NCBI RefSeq assembly: GCF_002257665.1
Contig: NZ_MQWB01000001.1
Span: forward strand, 2,767,100-2,831,099
Reading direction: 5' to 3'
Source: Rubricoccus marinus
GTDB taxonomy: Bacteria > Bacteroidota > Rhodothermia > Rhodothermales > Rubricoccaceae
Length of the DNA stretch: 64,000 nucleotides
In this document: piece by piece, positions 43,873-53,485 of the stretch
Layout of the letters: each line of letters begins with the position of its first letter
How positions within the stretch are numbered: the stretch's first letter is position 1
Made by a program: the position numbers and the translations under genes
The notes under the pieces: model-generated
What the model was told of the DNA's origin: nothing
Database searches by the model: none
The model's input: only the letters and a program-made list of their open reading frames with translations

Positions 43873-46800
43873 CTACCGAACGACGGTAAACCGCTGCACG
43901 CTCACCGCGTCGCCCGCGACCAGCCGGGCGACGTAGACCCCGGGCGCGAGCCCGTTCAGGTCCAGACGCGCCTCGTGGCGGCCGGCGGCGTGCGGGCCTC
44001 TGGCGAGCACGGCGACATCGCGGCCGAGGGCGTCGTAGACGGCGAGGGAGACGTCCGCCGCCAGAGGCACGGCGTAGCCGAGCGTCACGGCGCCTCGCGC
44101 GGGGTTGGGCGACGGCGCTAGGAGCGCGAGCGTCGTCGGCGTCGGCTCAGGGGCACCGGAGGTCGCGAAGCCCGGCGTGAGGCGGAGCGCGAAGCGCGAG
44201 CCGGTGCTGACGGCGTCGCCAGCGGCGGACTCTCCGCCGAACACCTGCGTGTCAGGCGTGGGGCCGAGAAGGCCGAGGCCCGCCGGGCGAAGACCGCTCG
44301 CGCCCTCGGGCACGATCACCTCGAAGGCGTACTCGCCGCCGTCGTTCAGCGCGAGGCTCGTCTGCCTCTGGCGGTCGAGAAGGGTGGCCGTCCAGCCCTC
44401 GGGCAGCGCGCCCGTCCAGCCGAGCCGGAGCGAGAGTGGGCCCGCGCCGTGGCCCTCGGCCGCGATCTCCAGCGGGATCTCGATCTCACCGTCCGTCTGG
44501 GGCAGCGCGTTCAGCGCCAGAGGCACATCAGACCCGACGCCGCGCGTGCTCAGCACCGTCCGCGGCCACGCCACCGGCGCGAGGCGGATGGCATCGAGCA
44601 CGTCCTCACCGAGAGAGGCCTCTGGCGAGACCGCGACAAACGTCGCCGAAACGGCCGAGCCGTCTAGCGAGAGCTCGAAGCGGAGCGGCGCGGGCTCGTC
44701 GGCCGCTTTCTCGGCGCCAGAGGCGCCCTTGCCGTACACGTCTGGACTCGGCTCCACGACCGAGGCCACCGGCGCCGTCAGCGTTGGGGAGCCGGCGACG
44801 GCCTTAGCGAAGAAACCCTGGAACGCCGGGACGACCCCACCGGGCAAGTCCCCCCCGATGTCCGCCGTCCACGTCCGGTAGTCCCCCCCGAAGTAGTTCG
44901 GGTCGAGGACGTAGATCGTCGGCGTGAGCCCGCCGCCGCGGACGGTCTCGTCCCAGTCCATGCCGGCCGTGAGAGGGTTCCCCAGCAGGTTCCACCCCTC
45001 CTGGTAGCTCGGCACGCCGGGGTTGTTCGTGTAGCTCAGAACGGACCCCGGGTAGGTAAACGGCGCCCCGGCGTTGGGGAGATCACGGCTGGGAACGGTG
45101 ATCGACTTGGGGAAGCCGCCCTGGATGCCAGTGACATCGAGGTTGTCGTCCTCGTACACGAACACGTAGACGCCCGTGCCGCGGGGCCACGTCGCGTCCT
45201 GATCGGTGAGGCACATGTAGCCGCCCTCGAAGCTCGCCGCGGTCTCGTCATAGGTGTACGCGGAGCAACCGCCAGAGGGCCGGTCGGAGCCGTCGAAGCC
45301 CTGGGTCCACAGCGGCGCGAGGAGTTGGTCGTAGGCGCTTCCGGTGGGGAGCGCGAGCGCGCGGTACGCCTGCTGTCCGGTCAGGAGCAGGTTCGGGCGC
45401 GTCACCGTCAGCGTCGCGCTGGCCGTGCCGCTCGTGCCGGCAGAGGAGGACAGCGCCCCGCTCGTGTTGTCGTAGACGCCCTCCGCGGCGGACGTGACAT
45501 CCACGCGTACCGTACAGCTTGCCGCAGCCGGAACGCTCGCGCCGCTGAGCGAGACCGTCCCCGCGCCGGCCACGGCCGTGAGCGTCCCGCCGGTGCAGGT
45601 CGTGCTCGCCGCTGGCGTGGCCGCGACGACCAGCCCCGCGGGGAAGTTGTCGGTAAAGGCGAGGGCCGTGGCCGCGGCGCCAGAGGCCGCGTTGTCGATC
45701 GTGAACGTGAGCGTGCTGCTCTCGTCGATCTCGATCGCCTCTGGCGAGAACGCCTTGGAGAACGCGGGTACGATCGCGGCCGGGTCGGTGACGACCAGCC
45801 GCGCGATGGCGGGCTGAGCAACGGCCCCGCCGCTGCCGTTGAGCGTGCTCGTGACGTTGGTGTACGTGTTCGGAGCGGCTCCAGCGGGGACGGCGAGCGT
45901 CACGTCGAAGGTGCAGCTCGCGCCCGGATTGAGCGTGCCGCCGGTAAAGATGAGGAAGGTGGTGCCAGTGATGCTGGACCCGCTTCCGCAGACGTCGTTG
46001 AGCGTCCCGCTCGTCGAGGCCAGGCCGCTCAGCATGGAGCCGAGGTTGTCCGTAAAGAAGAGGTTCGCCTGAGCCGCGGAGGCGCTGGCGTTCTCAATCG
46101 TGAACGCCAGCGTGACCGTACCGCCCGGCAGGACGGGGCCGTCGAACGCCTTCGAGAAGAGGACCGGCGAGACGAAGAGGTCGCCAGAGGCCGACGCCCC
46201 CGTAACGGCGGAGCCGCCGACCTGCGCGGTGACGGGGCCAGTGGTGTTGGTGTAGGTGCCGGTCGCAGCCCCGGCGGGCACGCTCACGTCCACGCGGAAC
46301 GTGCACTCCTCCCCTGCGGTGAGGGCGCCGCCAGAGTACGCGAGGGTGCTGCCTCCGTCGGCGGAGGAGAGCGTACCGCCGCATGCGGAAACGGGGAGGC
46401 CTGTGGCCACGAGGCCCGGCAGCGCAGCGCCGAGGTCATCGGTAAAGGCGATCGCGGTGGCACCGGCTGGGGCTTCTTCGCCGTAGCGGAGTGTGAACTG
46501 GAGCGGCGTCGAGGTCCCGGGCCGTGCTGGGCTGTCGGGGAAGCTTTTGGTGAGGACCGGCGTCTCGATGACCGCTAGGTCGTCGGCCGCTGGCGCGCCG
46601 CTCACGCTCGCGCCGCCCACCGTTCCCGTGATGCGGCTCGATACGACGGCGTAGCTCCCCCCCGGCAAGGTGTCCGGGAGTTCGATCCCCACATCGAACG
46701 TGCACGAGCCGCTGGCGGGAAGATTCGCCCCCGTCACGGCGAGTTGCAACGGACCAGAAGAGGGCGCCTGCTGGGGGAAGATCGTGGAGCCGGGCCCGCA

Positions 46801-48246
46801 GAAACCGTTCGGGGGAAGCGTGAGGCGCCCGGCATCGGATATCGCCAGGAATGGGAGCGGGTCGGTAAAGGCGAGGTCCGTCGCGCCAGAGGTGGCGCTA
46901 GTGTTGGTGATGCCGAACCGCAGCGTGACCGACGCGCCAGGCGAGGCGGGGTCGTTGATGAACGACTGCGTCAGGAGCGGGACCGACGAGACGATGAGGT
47001 CGTCCGACGCTTCGAGCCCGACGACGGGGCGAGACCCGGCGTCGCCCGTCACGGCGCTCGTGGAGATGGTGTACGTGCCCGGAGCGGCGCCGGCCGGAAT
47101 TTGGAGCGTAGCGCCGAACGTGCAGGTCCCTTCCGGAGCCAGGACGCCGCCCGTGAGCGTGAGCACGCCAGAGGCCTGGGTGAGTTGGGAGCCCGCGCCG
47201 CACACGTCGCTCTGCGGGAGGTCTACGGCCGCGAGGCCGGGCAACGCTGCGTCGAGGTCTTCCGTGAACGAGAGGTTCGTCACAGACTCGGTCCGGTTCA
47301 GGTTGCGCAGCGTGAACTGGAGCCCCACAGTGCCGCCGGGAGGCGTCGGGTCGTCCGTAAAGGACGCCGTAAGCGCCAGCGCGCCGGTGACAACAGTGAG
47401 GCGTGCGCCGGCCCTGCCGGAGGAGAGCGACTGAAACGTGGAGGCCGACGTAGTGGTGAGGTCGCTCGTGACGTTGTCCAGGCTGCCGACCGATCCGCCG
47501 ATCACGTCCACGCTGATCGTACACGTCGCGCCAGAGGCCAGGGCCTGGTTCGTGAAGTCAGCGTACGCGATGCGGCTCGCCCCTGGCGTTGCGTCCAACG
47601 GCGCGAGGCCCGAGGGGCACGTGGAGACCGCGTTTGAGGGGTCAGCGATCGTCATGCCCGATGGCAGGTCATCGCTGAAGTTCATGTTGAACACCTGCCC
47701 AGCGTTCGCGCTGTTGTCGATCGTGAACGTCAGGCGGCTGCGGCCCTGAAAGGGAACGGTTGCAGGCGAGAAGCTCTTGCTGAAGCCCGGCCGGTCCGTC
47801 GAGACGGTGAGGTCGTCGGACGCGGTCCCGCTGTTGCCCTCGCTTGACGTGAGGTCGCCGGAGATGTTGGTGTATGTGCTGGGCACCGAGGCCGTCACGT
47901 TGACCGTCACGGTGCACACGCTCCCTCCTGCCACCACGCCGCCCGAAAACGTGATGGTGCCCCCTCCTTCAGGCGCGGACAGTGAGGCCAGCGCCCGTCC
48001 ATCGGCACACGTCGTCGAGGCGGCCGCTGGCGTGGCGACCGAGACGCCGGCAGGTAGCACGTCCGTGAACGCGAGGTCCGTGACCGGGGTCGACGCGCTC
48101 ACGCCAGAGGCGTCGACGGTAAAGGTGAGCGTGCTGACGCTCCCCGGGCCAATCACGTCGGGGCTGAAGGCTTTGGAGAACGCCGGCTGCGCCTGCACGG
48201 CGGGGGCCAGCGCGACCATCGCGACAAAGAGGACGAGGGATCGCAT
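43873..48246 (-). CDS. Surface protein with seven DUF11-like repeats, T9SS cargo
   Basis: The ATG at 48246 gives a signal peptide (MRSLVLFVAMVALAPAVQAQ) and 1457 residues. Seven tandem beta-sandwich repeats of about 120-140 residues fill 20-950. Each opens with a phrase such as AFSKAFSPDVIGPGS, GFSKSFSPATVPFQG, LLTQSFINDPASPGA or VLTKSFPDSPARPGT and contains a TDLAFTD-like strand and a TCTISVDV-like strand, matching DUF11-type conserved repeats. From residue 961 a module homologous to the subtilase tail begins (YRALALPTGSAYDQLL, EGWNLLGNPL), ending in a T9SS type A domain (VYDALGRDVAVLAR, RFTVVR). It is probably an adhesin or surface layer fibre. Confidence 0.9.
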   Translation of the reverse strand: MRSLVLFVAMVALAPAVQAQPAFSKAFSPDVIGPGSVSTLTFTVDASGVSASTPVTDLAFTDVLPAGVSVATPAAASTTCADGRALASLSAPEGGGTITFSGGVVAGGSVCTVTVNVTASVPSTYTNISGDLTSSEGNSGTASDDLTVSTDRPGFSKSFSPATVPFQGRSRLTFTIDNSANAGQVFNMNFSDDLPSGMTIADPSNAVSTCPSGLAPLDATPGASRIAYADFTNQALASGATCTISVDVIGGSVGSLDNVTSDLTTTSASTFQSLSSGRAGARLTVVTGALALTASFTDDPTPPGGTVGLQFTLRNLNRTESVTNLSFTEDLDAALPGLAAVDLPQSDVCGAGSQLTQASGVLTLTGGVLAPEGTCTFGATLQIPAGAAPGTYTISTSAVTGDAGSRPVVGLEASDDLIVSSVPLLTQSFINDPASPGASVTLRFGITNTSATSGATDLAFTDPLPFLAISDAGRLTLPPNGFCGPGSTIFPQQAPSSGPLQLAVTGANLPASGSCTFDVGIELPDTLPGGSYAVVSSRITGTVGGASVSGAPAADDLAVIETPVLTKSFPDSPARPGTSTPLQFTLRYGEEAPAGATAIAFTDDLGAALPGLVATGLPVSACGGTLSSADGGSTLAYSGGALTAGEECTFRVDVSVPAGAATGTYTNTTGPVTAQVGGSAVTGASASGDLFVSPVLFSKAFDGPVLPGGTVTLAFTIENASASAAQANLFFTDNLGSMLSGLASTSGTLNDVCGSGSSITGTTFLIFTGGTLNPGASCTFDVTLAVPAGAAPNTYTNVTSTLNGSGGAVAQPAIARLVVTDPAAIVPAFSKAFSPEAIEIDESSTLTFTIDNAASGAAATALAFTDNFPAGLVVAATPAASTTCTGGTLTAVAGAGTVSLSGASVPAAASCTVRVDVTSAAEGVYDNTSGALSSSAGTSGTASATLTVTRPNLLLTGQQAYRALALPTGSAYDQLLAPLWTQGFDGSDRPSGGCSAYTYDETAASFEGGYMCLTDQDATWPRGTGVYVFVYEDDNLDVTGIQGGFPKSITVPSRDLPNAGAPFTYPGSVLSYTNNPGVPSYQEGWNLLGNPLTAGMDWDETVRGGGLTPTIYVLDPNYFGGDYRTWTADIGGDLPGGVVPAFQGFFAKAVAGSPTLTAPVASVVEPSPDVYGKGASGAEKAADEPAPLRFELSLDGSAVSATFVAVSPEASLGEDVLDAIRLAPVAWPRTVLSTRGVGSDVPLALNALPQTDGEIEIPLEIAAEGHGAGPLSLRLGWTGALPEGWTATLLDRQRQTSLALNDGGEYAFEVIVPEGASGLRPAGLGLLGPTPDTQVFGGESAAGDAVSTGSRFALRLTPGFATSGAPEPTPTTLALLAPSPNPARGAVTLGYAVPLAADVSLAVYDALGRDVAVLARGPHAAGRHEARLDLNGLAPGVYVARLVAGDAVSVQRFTVVR

Positions 48247-48370
48247 GAGACGCAGAGGGGTGAATCGGTCGCCGTCGGCGGAGCAGAAAGAGAACACAGA
48301 GGGCGGGATCAAGAGCGTGTGGGGGCCGGCGATACGGCGTGGCGGACCACGCGCGTACTACCTCGTCGTC

Positions 48371-49183
48371 TTAGCGCACAACCTGGAGTTGGCGGCTCAT
48401 CCGCTCCCCGTCCACGTCGAGCACGTAGACGTAGGTGCCGGGCGCGAGGCCGCTGGCGTCGACGGTGACGCGGTGCGTGCCCGCCGCCGCGACGCCCTCG
48501 TAGAGGGACGAGACCTCGCGTCCGCGCACGTCGTAGAGCGTGAGAACGGCCACGGCCTCTCGCGAGAGCGTGAACGTGATCCGCGCCGTCTGGCCCACGG
48601 GGTTCGGCATGGTGGCGCCGAGCACGGGCCGCTCGCCAGAGGCGGCGGGCGCCTCGTCGGTCTCGGCCTTCGCCAGAGGCGCCTCGGCGGCGGGCACGTC
48701 GGCGAGGGGCGTTCCAGGACGGGCGCTGAGATCGCGGCCGTCGGCGGTGACCGTAGCTGGACCGGCGTCCGCTTCTCGCTTGGAAGAGGCGACAGGCGCG
48801 TCACGGCCGTCAGGGAAGACGTTCACGGCCTGAAAGCGCGTGATGGTGGGCACGGCGCCATCGCGACCCATGTCCAACCCCGCGTCGTAGCTGACATAGA
48901 CGGCGCGTGGGTCGATGCTAGGCCCCGGGGCGGCCTTGTCCTGATCCGACACTCGCGAGCCAGTCAGTGTCCGGCCGTCGCGCGCCAGGGTGGGACGGAG
49001 GGGTGCAGCGCCCGGGACGTCCTGATCAGACGACGGTTTGGCTTCGAGGATCACGCGTTCGGCGGGGATGAGCTCTCCGGGGGCGTCGGCGTCGGAGGGT
49101 GCGCGCCTCTGGGCGTCGGCCGAGGGCGCGGCGGCAACCACGGCGAGGGCGAGGCCGGCAAGGGCGTATGTGAAGTGCTTCAT
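48371..49183 (-). CDS. Small T9SS cargo protein with disordered passenger
   Basis: The ATG at 49183 lies 5 bases after the stop of the S74 gene, so the two form an operon. The 270-residue product has a signal peptide (MKHFTYALAGLALAVVAAAP), a 165-residue low-complexity passenger rich in Asp, Ala and Pro, and a T9SS type A domain (MPNPVGQTARITFTL, LYDVRGREVSSLYE, GLAPGTYVYVLDVDG, QLQVVR). No enzyme domain is seen. It may be a small structural surface protein displayed with its operon partner. Confidence 0.82.
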   Translation of the reverse strand: MKHFTYALAGLALAVVAAAPSADAQRRAPSDADAPGELIPAERVILEAKPSSDQDVPGAAPLRPTLARDGRTLTGSRVSDQDKAAPGPSIDPRAVYVSYDAGLDMGRDGAVPTITRFQAVNVFPDGRDAPVASSKREADAGPATVTADGRDLSARPGTPLADVPAAEAPLAKAETDEAPAASGERPVLGATMPNPVGQTARITFTLSREAVAVLTLYDVRGREVSSLYEGVAAAGTHRVTVDASGLAPGTYVYVLDVDGERMSRQLQVVR

Positions 49184-49187
49184 ATGT

Positions 49188-50699
49188 CTACTGGTCGCGC
49201 GCGGCGAGTTCGGAGACGAGGCGCTCAAGCTCGGCGATGCGCTCGCGCAGTTCGTCGTTCTCCGCCGCGAGGGCCTGAATCGACGCCATCGCGACGCCGT
49301 CCGCGTCGGCCATAGAGATGGAGGTGTCGTTCACCCCCAGTCCGAAGGCGGCCCGGAAGTCCTGGGACATGGGGCCGAGGTGGCGCACGCTCTCGGCGTC
49401 GGCGCGGTAGCGCCAGGTGGTCAACGGGATCTCGCGGACGGCAGAGAGGATCTGCGCGTTGTCGACAGGCAGGAAGTCCGTTTTGAGGTGGACGCTGGAG
49501 CTCCCGTTCACCGTCCCCAGCGCGGTCAGGTTGCCTGCGTCGTCAAGGGTGAGGAGCGTCTCGTCATCGCCGGGGTCGCCCGCGGCGTTGGTATCCACTA
49601 CCTGGAACGGAGCGCTGCCCGCGTAGTCGGCCGAGAGCTCCAGGCGTCCACTTCCCAGGATGTCGCCGCCTGCGCTCAAGTCCCCGCTGGCGCTCACGCT
49701 AGAGGCGGCGAGCGTGCCGCTAAAGGCGCCGTTGCCCGCTACCGTGAGCCGCTCTGTGGGCGCCGCAGTGCCTAAGCCGATGTCGCCTCCCGAGGCGATG
49801 TAGAGCGTGTTGGTGGGCGCTCCGGGACGGATGCGGAACGGCAATGCCGAGCCGTTGGTGACATCGCGGACGAAGAAGTTGGACTCGTTGCCCGCCATGT
49901 CCCACGCCTGTGGAGACCAGCCCGCCGTGCCGTTCTGCTCCAACCGGATGCTCGGGGTGTCGCCGTCGGCGACGTGGAGTTCGAGAACGGGGGTGGCCGT
50001 TCCCAGGCCGACGTTGCCGCCCGAGCTCCCGATAACCAGGGCGTTCGCGCCCGCACCCGCGTCGATTCGGAAGGGCCTCGTCCCCGCCGTCGCGTCGTCG
50101 ATGCCGAAGTAGCTCGCGCCTCCGTTGGCGGAATCGTTGATCTGGATGCGCCAGTCGTTGCGGGGGAATGCGGCGGAGCTGCTCGTGTCGTCGAAGTGGA
50201 TCCGGAGGTTGTTCTCCTTGTACCGCTGCGTGTCGAACCCGAACGACTCGGCCGAGGCGCAGTCTACCCCAACGCAGAGGCTGCCCTGGATCGTGACGTC
50301 TTGCGCGTGGACGATCACCATCGCGGCGTCCTGAACGCTCGCGGCGCCCTCCACCCACGCGAACCGCCCTTCCTGGACGATGACCTCGTGCTCGTGGTCG
50401 AGTTCAGAGAGAACGGCCTGGTAGGCGTACTCGCCGTCTGGCAGCCCGAGTGACGCGAGGTCAAGCGACGGCGTCTCCGCGCCCGCGAATGCCCGCATCA
50501 CGACGATGCCCTCCGGCCCGGAGATCTCGAGCGTGAGGTGCCCCACGGTAACGAGTGGGGTCCACGCGATGCGGCCGTCCTCTACGCTGACGCGCAGCGG
50601 CGGCGGATCGTCGGAGAGGGGTGCAGCGGACGCGACCGATCCAGCGAAGACGACGATAGCCAGCGCAAGGGCGGAGGCCAGGGAAAACGGACGGGGCAT
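49188..50699 (-). CDS. Secreted beta-repeat protein with S74 chaperone tail
   Basis: The ATG at 50699 gives 503 residues (another ATG is three codons earlier). A signal peptide (cleavage near SVASAAP) leads to an Ig-like strand domain and a fibre region with repeats such as GSSGGNVGLGTATPVLELHV and ASGGDIGLGTAAPTERLTV. The C-terminal 100 residues form the intramolecular chaperone of endosialidase (S74; SSVHLKTDFLPVDNAQILSAV, LGPMSQDFRAAFG) and a coiled coil. Such tails trimerise fibres in phages, but Bacteroidota carry secreted homologues. It is notable for having no copy of the iterated element in 1.5 kb. Confidence 0.88.
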   Translation of the reverse strand: MPRPFSLASALALAIVVFAGSVASAAPLSDDPPPLRVSVEDGRIAWTPLVTVGHLTLEISGPEGIVVMRAFAGAETPSLDLASLGLPDGEYAYQAVLSELDHEHEVIVQEGRFAWVEGAASVQDAAMVIVHAQDVTIQGSLCVGVDCASAESFGFDTQRYKENNLRIHFDDTSSSAAFPRNDWRIQINDSANGGASYFGIDDATAGTRPFRIDAGAGANALVIGSSGGNVGLGTATPVLELHVADGDTPSIRLEQNGTAGWSPQAWDMAGNESNFFVRDVTNGSALPFRIRPGAPTNTLYIASGGDIGLGTAAPTERLTVAGNGAFSGTLAASSVSASGDLSAGGDILGSGRLELSADYAGSAPFQVVDTNAAGDPGDDETLLTLDDAGNLTALGTVNGSSSVHLKTDFLPVDNAQILSAVREIPLTTWRYRADAESVRHLGPMSQDFRAAFGLGVNDTSISMADADGVAMASIQALAAENDELRERIAELERLVSELAARDQ

Positions 50700-50784
50700 G
50701 ACAGGCATGGCTGGGGGAAGAAGCCGGGCGTCCCGGCATTCACACCTTACGAGCCAGGACGTTACCAAACCCCATTTTCTCACC

Positions 50785-50810
50785 TCTGCCTGCACATCGT
50801 TTCAGGCAGA
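50785..50810. promoter_or_regulatory. Hairpin inside an outer inverted repeat, S74 promoter side
   Basis: TCTGCCTG pairs with CAGGCAGA over a 10-base loop, enclosed by GTTACC (50761-50766) and GGTAAC (50819-50824). It lies 62-125 bases from the S74 start and is AT-richer than its surroundings. It could be an operator or a leader structure. Confidence 0.35.
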
Positions 50811-51053
50811 AGCCGTTCGGTAACAAGAGCCTGTGGCCAAGCCCGTCCTCCACAGCGGCGCCCACCCGGCCTCTGGCGAGCCGCGCGCCGCGCAAGAGGC
50901 CCTGACGCATGGGCCTGTAGAGCTCTGCCCAGGCCTCTGGCGCGGTAATCGGTCGCGCATCGGCGGCGCAACGCCTCGAGTGGGTCCCGCGCCAGAGGCC
51001 GAGTCAAGATGCCGTGGAGTTGAGATAGGAGGCGAAAAGCCCCCGGCGCTCTA

Positions 51054-51070
51054 TTTGGATCTAGTCTAAA
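51054..51070. promoter_or_regulatory. AT-rich dyad, possible metal-regulator operator
   Basis: TTTGGATCTAGTCTAAA has interrupted dyad symmetry (TTTnGA against TCnAAA), and ATTAAA follows. It stands 63 bases before the TonB receptor ATG. Such AT-rich dyads are rare in this GC-rich DNA. Fur or DtxR-type repressors commonly control TonB receptor genes, but the match to either consensus is loose. Confidence 0.35.
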
Positions 51071-51133
51071 TTAAAGCTCCCGCGCCTCCTCAGAGCTCAT
51101 CTGGAGGCCTTTGCTCACTCTGTCTCTTCGACG

Positions 51134-53434
51134 ATGCCGTTCCTGCGCCTCCCTCTCGGCCTGCTAGTCCTCTCTGCTTTCCTCACACTCAGCGCCTCCG
51201 CGCAGACCGGCTCTCTGGCGGGCCGTGTCGTTGACGGCAACGGGTTTGGCGTCGCCGACGCCGTTGTTCTCGCGACGGACCAGACGGGCGGCGTCAGCCG
51301 AAGCGGAGTGACCGCGCCGGATGGCGTCTATGAGATCGCGGACCTCGCTCCGGGAGCCTATGCCATTGAGGCCCACATTGACGGCGCGCCTAGCGGCTGG
51401 ACCAGCATCGCGACCATTGTCGCCGGTCAGGCCACGGCGCTCGATGTGCGCTTGGATCTCTACCTCCTCCGCGAGTCCGTGACCGTGACCGCGAGCGCGA
51501 CAAACGCCGACGTCGACGCCGAGGAGATCGAGCGCTGGCAGGCCAACGACCTCGCGGACGTGTTCCGAACGATCCCGTCGGTCTCGGTCGGCGGCTCGCT
51601 CGGGCTCGCGCAGAAGATCTACCTCCGGGGCCTGGAAGACACCCAGCTCAACGTCAACGTTGACGGCGCTCAGCTGACCGGGACGCTGTTCCACCACATC
51701 GGCCGCGTCCAGATCGAGCCCGAGCTCTTGGAAGAGGTCGAAGTCCAGGCCGGGGCCGGCGAGGCGACCGCCGGGTTCGGCGCCATCGGCGGGGCCATCC
51801 GGTTCCGCACAAAGGACGCCGACGACCTGCTCGCGCCGGGCCGCCGCGTGGGCGCTCTCGCGAAGGGAAGCGTGTTCACCAACGAGGGCTACAAAACGAG
51901 CCTGAGCGCGTTCGGCCGCGTGACCGACGGATGGAGCGTACTCGGATCGGCCATCTACGTCGACCGCGGCACGCTGACCGATGGCGGCGGCGCCGAACTG
52001 TTCGGGACAGCGGCCGACCAGTTCCTCGGCTTCGCCAAGGTCACCGGTGCCATCACGGCACGCCAGAGGCTCACGCTGAGCTACGAGCACCGCGACGAGG
52101 ATGGCGAGTTCGGCGCCCGTCCCAACTGGCCGGTCCTCGAGGGCGAGCCGCTCTTCGCCGGCGATGCCGGGCGGCGGACGGCCGTCGCCAACTACCTCGT
52201 GGACGCCGGGCCTCTGGCGTTTATCGAGGCGACCGCCTACGCCACCCGGGCCCAGTTCGAGCAGGACCGGAGCGACCGGTGGGGGCTCTACGGTGCCGAC
52301 ACCGACACGTACGGGTTCGACCTTCGCAACACGAGCTCATTCGGAGCCAACGAGCTGATCTACGGCGTCGAGGGCCGGTTCGACCGCGTCGCCAGCGAGT
52401 ACCGGGCAGATCCCGAGGTGTGGGCCGATTGGGCGTGGGACCCCGAGATCGGCCGTTTCGAGGAGGCCGGCGACCTGTTCGGCGCCTACCTCCAGGGGCA
52501 CGCTCGCCCCGTCGCGCCGGTCCTCCTGAGCGCCGGCGTCCGCTACGACTCGTACAGCCTCGACCAGGTCACGTACGGCAACCAAACGAGCAGCGACGGC
52601 TTCAGCGGGAACGTCGGCGTGCTGTACGAGCCGCACCCGTTTGTCGACCTCACCGCTGGCGTGGCGCAGGCGTTCCGCGGCAAAGAAGTCGGCGACGCCT
52701 TTACGCTTGAGCACCGCCCCGGCAGCATCTCCATCGACCCCAACCTGCAGCCGGAGCGCGTGACCAACGCCGAGGCGGGCGCCACGTTCGACAGCGGTCC
52801 GTGGTTCGCCTCCGCCGCGGTGTACCGGATGGCGATTGACGACGTGATCTTGGACCAGCTTGGCAACAACCGCGTCGAGGGCCAGGACGCCGTGTTCTAC
52901 GAGAACGTGGGTGAGCTCACGACCGACGGAATCGAACTCGGGATCGGCTTTGCGAGCGAGCGGTTCCGCGCCCGCCTCTTCTACACGACCTACGACGCCG
53001 AGCTCAACGACCACACCGTTGAGGGCTACGAGGAGATCGGCCTGGCGAACGCCTCTGGCGACACGTGGGACCTCTCGCTCCTCTTCGCGCCGACGCGGAC
53101 CGTCGAGCTGGGGTGGAACACCCGCGTCGTCCAGGACCTCGACGACATCACCGTGCTGTACCGGGCCGTCGAGATCGGCTGGATCGACGCGCTCCAGACC
53201 GTCGACAAGCCCGGCTACGCCGTTCACGACCTCGCCGCCCGCTGGTCGCCCCGCCTCGGCGGCGCACTGGGCCGACGCGTCGAACTCGGCCTGACCGTCC
53301 GGAACCTCTTCGACGTCCAGTACCGCGACCACGCCAGCGTGGCCGACTACAACGCGATCGCGGGCTGGGAAGGGGTCGCCGGGCTTTACGAGGCCGGCCG
53401 CGATATCAGGCTCTCGGTCTCGCTCGGCCTCTAG
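51134..53434 (+). CDS. TonB-dependent outer-membrane receptor
   Basis: This 766-residue protein has a signal peptide (cleavage near SASAQ) and a carboxypeptidase-regulatory-like lead domain (SLAGRVVDGNGFGVADAVV). The plug domain (about 120-230) has VNVDGAQLTG and VEVQAGAGEATAGFGAIGGA, and a 22-strand barrel follows, ending in LSVSLGL with a terminal Leu. Motifs of classical siderophore and haem receptors are not decisive, but the next gene encodes a PepSY-domain membrane protein often paired with iron-siderophore receptors. Ferric-chelate import is therefore the best guess. The gene has few iterated elements (three in 2.3 kb). Confidence 0.93.
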   Translation: MPFLRLPLGLLVLSAFLTLSASAQTGSLAGRVVDGNGFGVADAVVLATDQTGGVSRSGVTAPDGVYEIADLAPGAYAIEAHIDGAPSGWTSIATIVAGQATALDVRLDLYLLRESVTVTASATNADVDAEEIERWQANDLADVFRTIPSVSVGGSLGLAQKIYLRGLEDTQLNVNVDGAQLTGTLFHHIGRVQIEPELLEEVEVQAGAGEATAGFGAIGGAIRFRTKDADDLLAPGRRVGALAKGSVFTNEGYKTSLSAFGRVTDGWSVLGSAIYVDRGTLTDGGGAELFGTAADQFLGFAKVTGAITARQRLTLSYEHRDEDGEFGARPNWPVLEGEPLFAGDAGRRTAVANYLVDAGPLAFIEATAYATRAQFEQDRSDRWGLYGADTDTYGFDLRNTSSFGANELIYGVEGRFDRVASEYRADPEVWADWAWDPEIGRFEEAGDLFGAYLQGHARPVAPVLLSAGVRYDSYSLDQVTYGNQTSSDGFSGNVGVLYEPHPFVDLTAGVAQAFRGKEVGDAFTLEHRPGSISIDPNLQPERVTNAEAGATFDSGPWFASAAVYRMAIDDVILDQLGNNRVEGQDAVFYENVGELTTDGIELGIGFASERFRARLFYTTYDAELNDHTVEGYEEIGLANASGDTWDLSLLFAPTRTVELGWNTRVVQDLDDITVLYRAVEIGWIDALQTVDKPGYAVHDLAARWSPRLGGALGRRVELGLTVRNLFDVQYRDHASVADYNAIAGWEGVAGLYEAGRDIRLSVSLGL

Positions 53435-53485
53435 CCTGCTCAACCCGTCTGGGGCGGTCCCGTCGTGGGGCCGCTCCTGTGCGCC

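Larger units (their letters stand above)
50700..51133. other. 434-base divergent gap before the TonB receptor
   Basis: No gene is supported. The gap holds a nested inverted structure (GTTACC/GGTAAC at 50761 and 50819, enclosing TCTGCCTG/CAGGCAGA at 50785 and 50803), three single iterated elements (around 50870, 50932 and 50990), and an AT-rich dyad at 51054-51070. It should hold the promoters of both the S74 operon and the TonB receptor. Confidence 0.6.

Noticed and set aside
49188-50699. Prophage tail fibre region suggested by the S74 domain
   Set aside because: The protein has a signal peptide, shares an operon with a T9SS cargo protein, and no other phage gene is near. Secreted S74 proteins are common in Bacteroidota.
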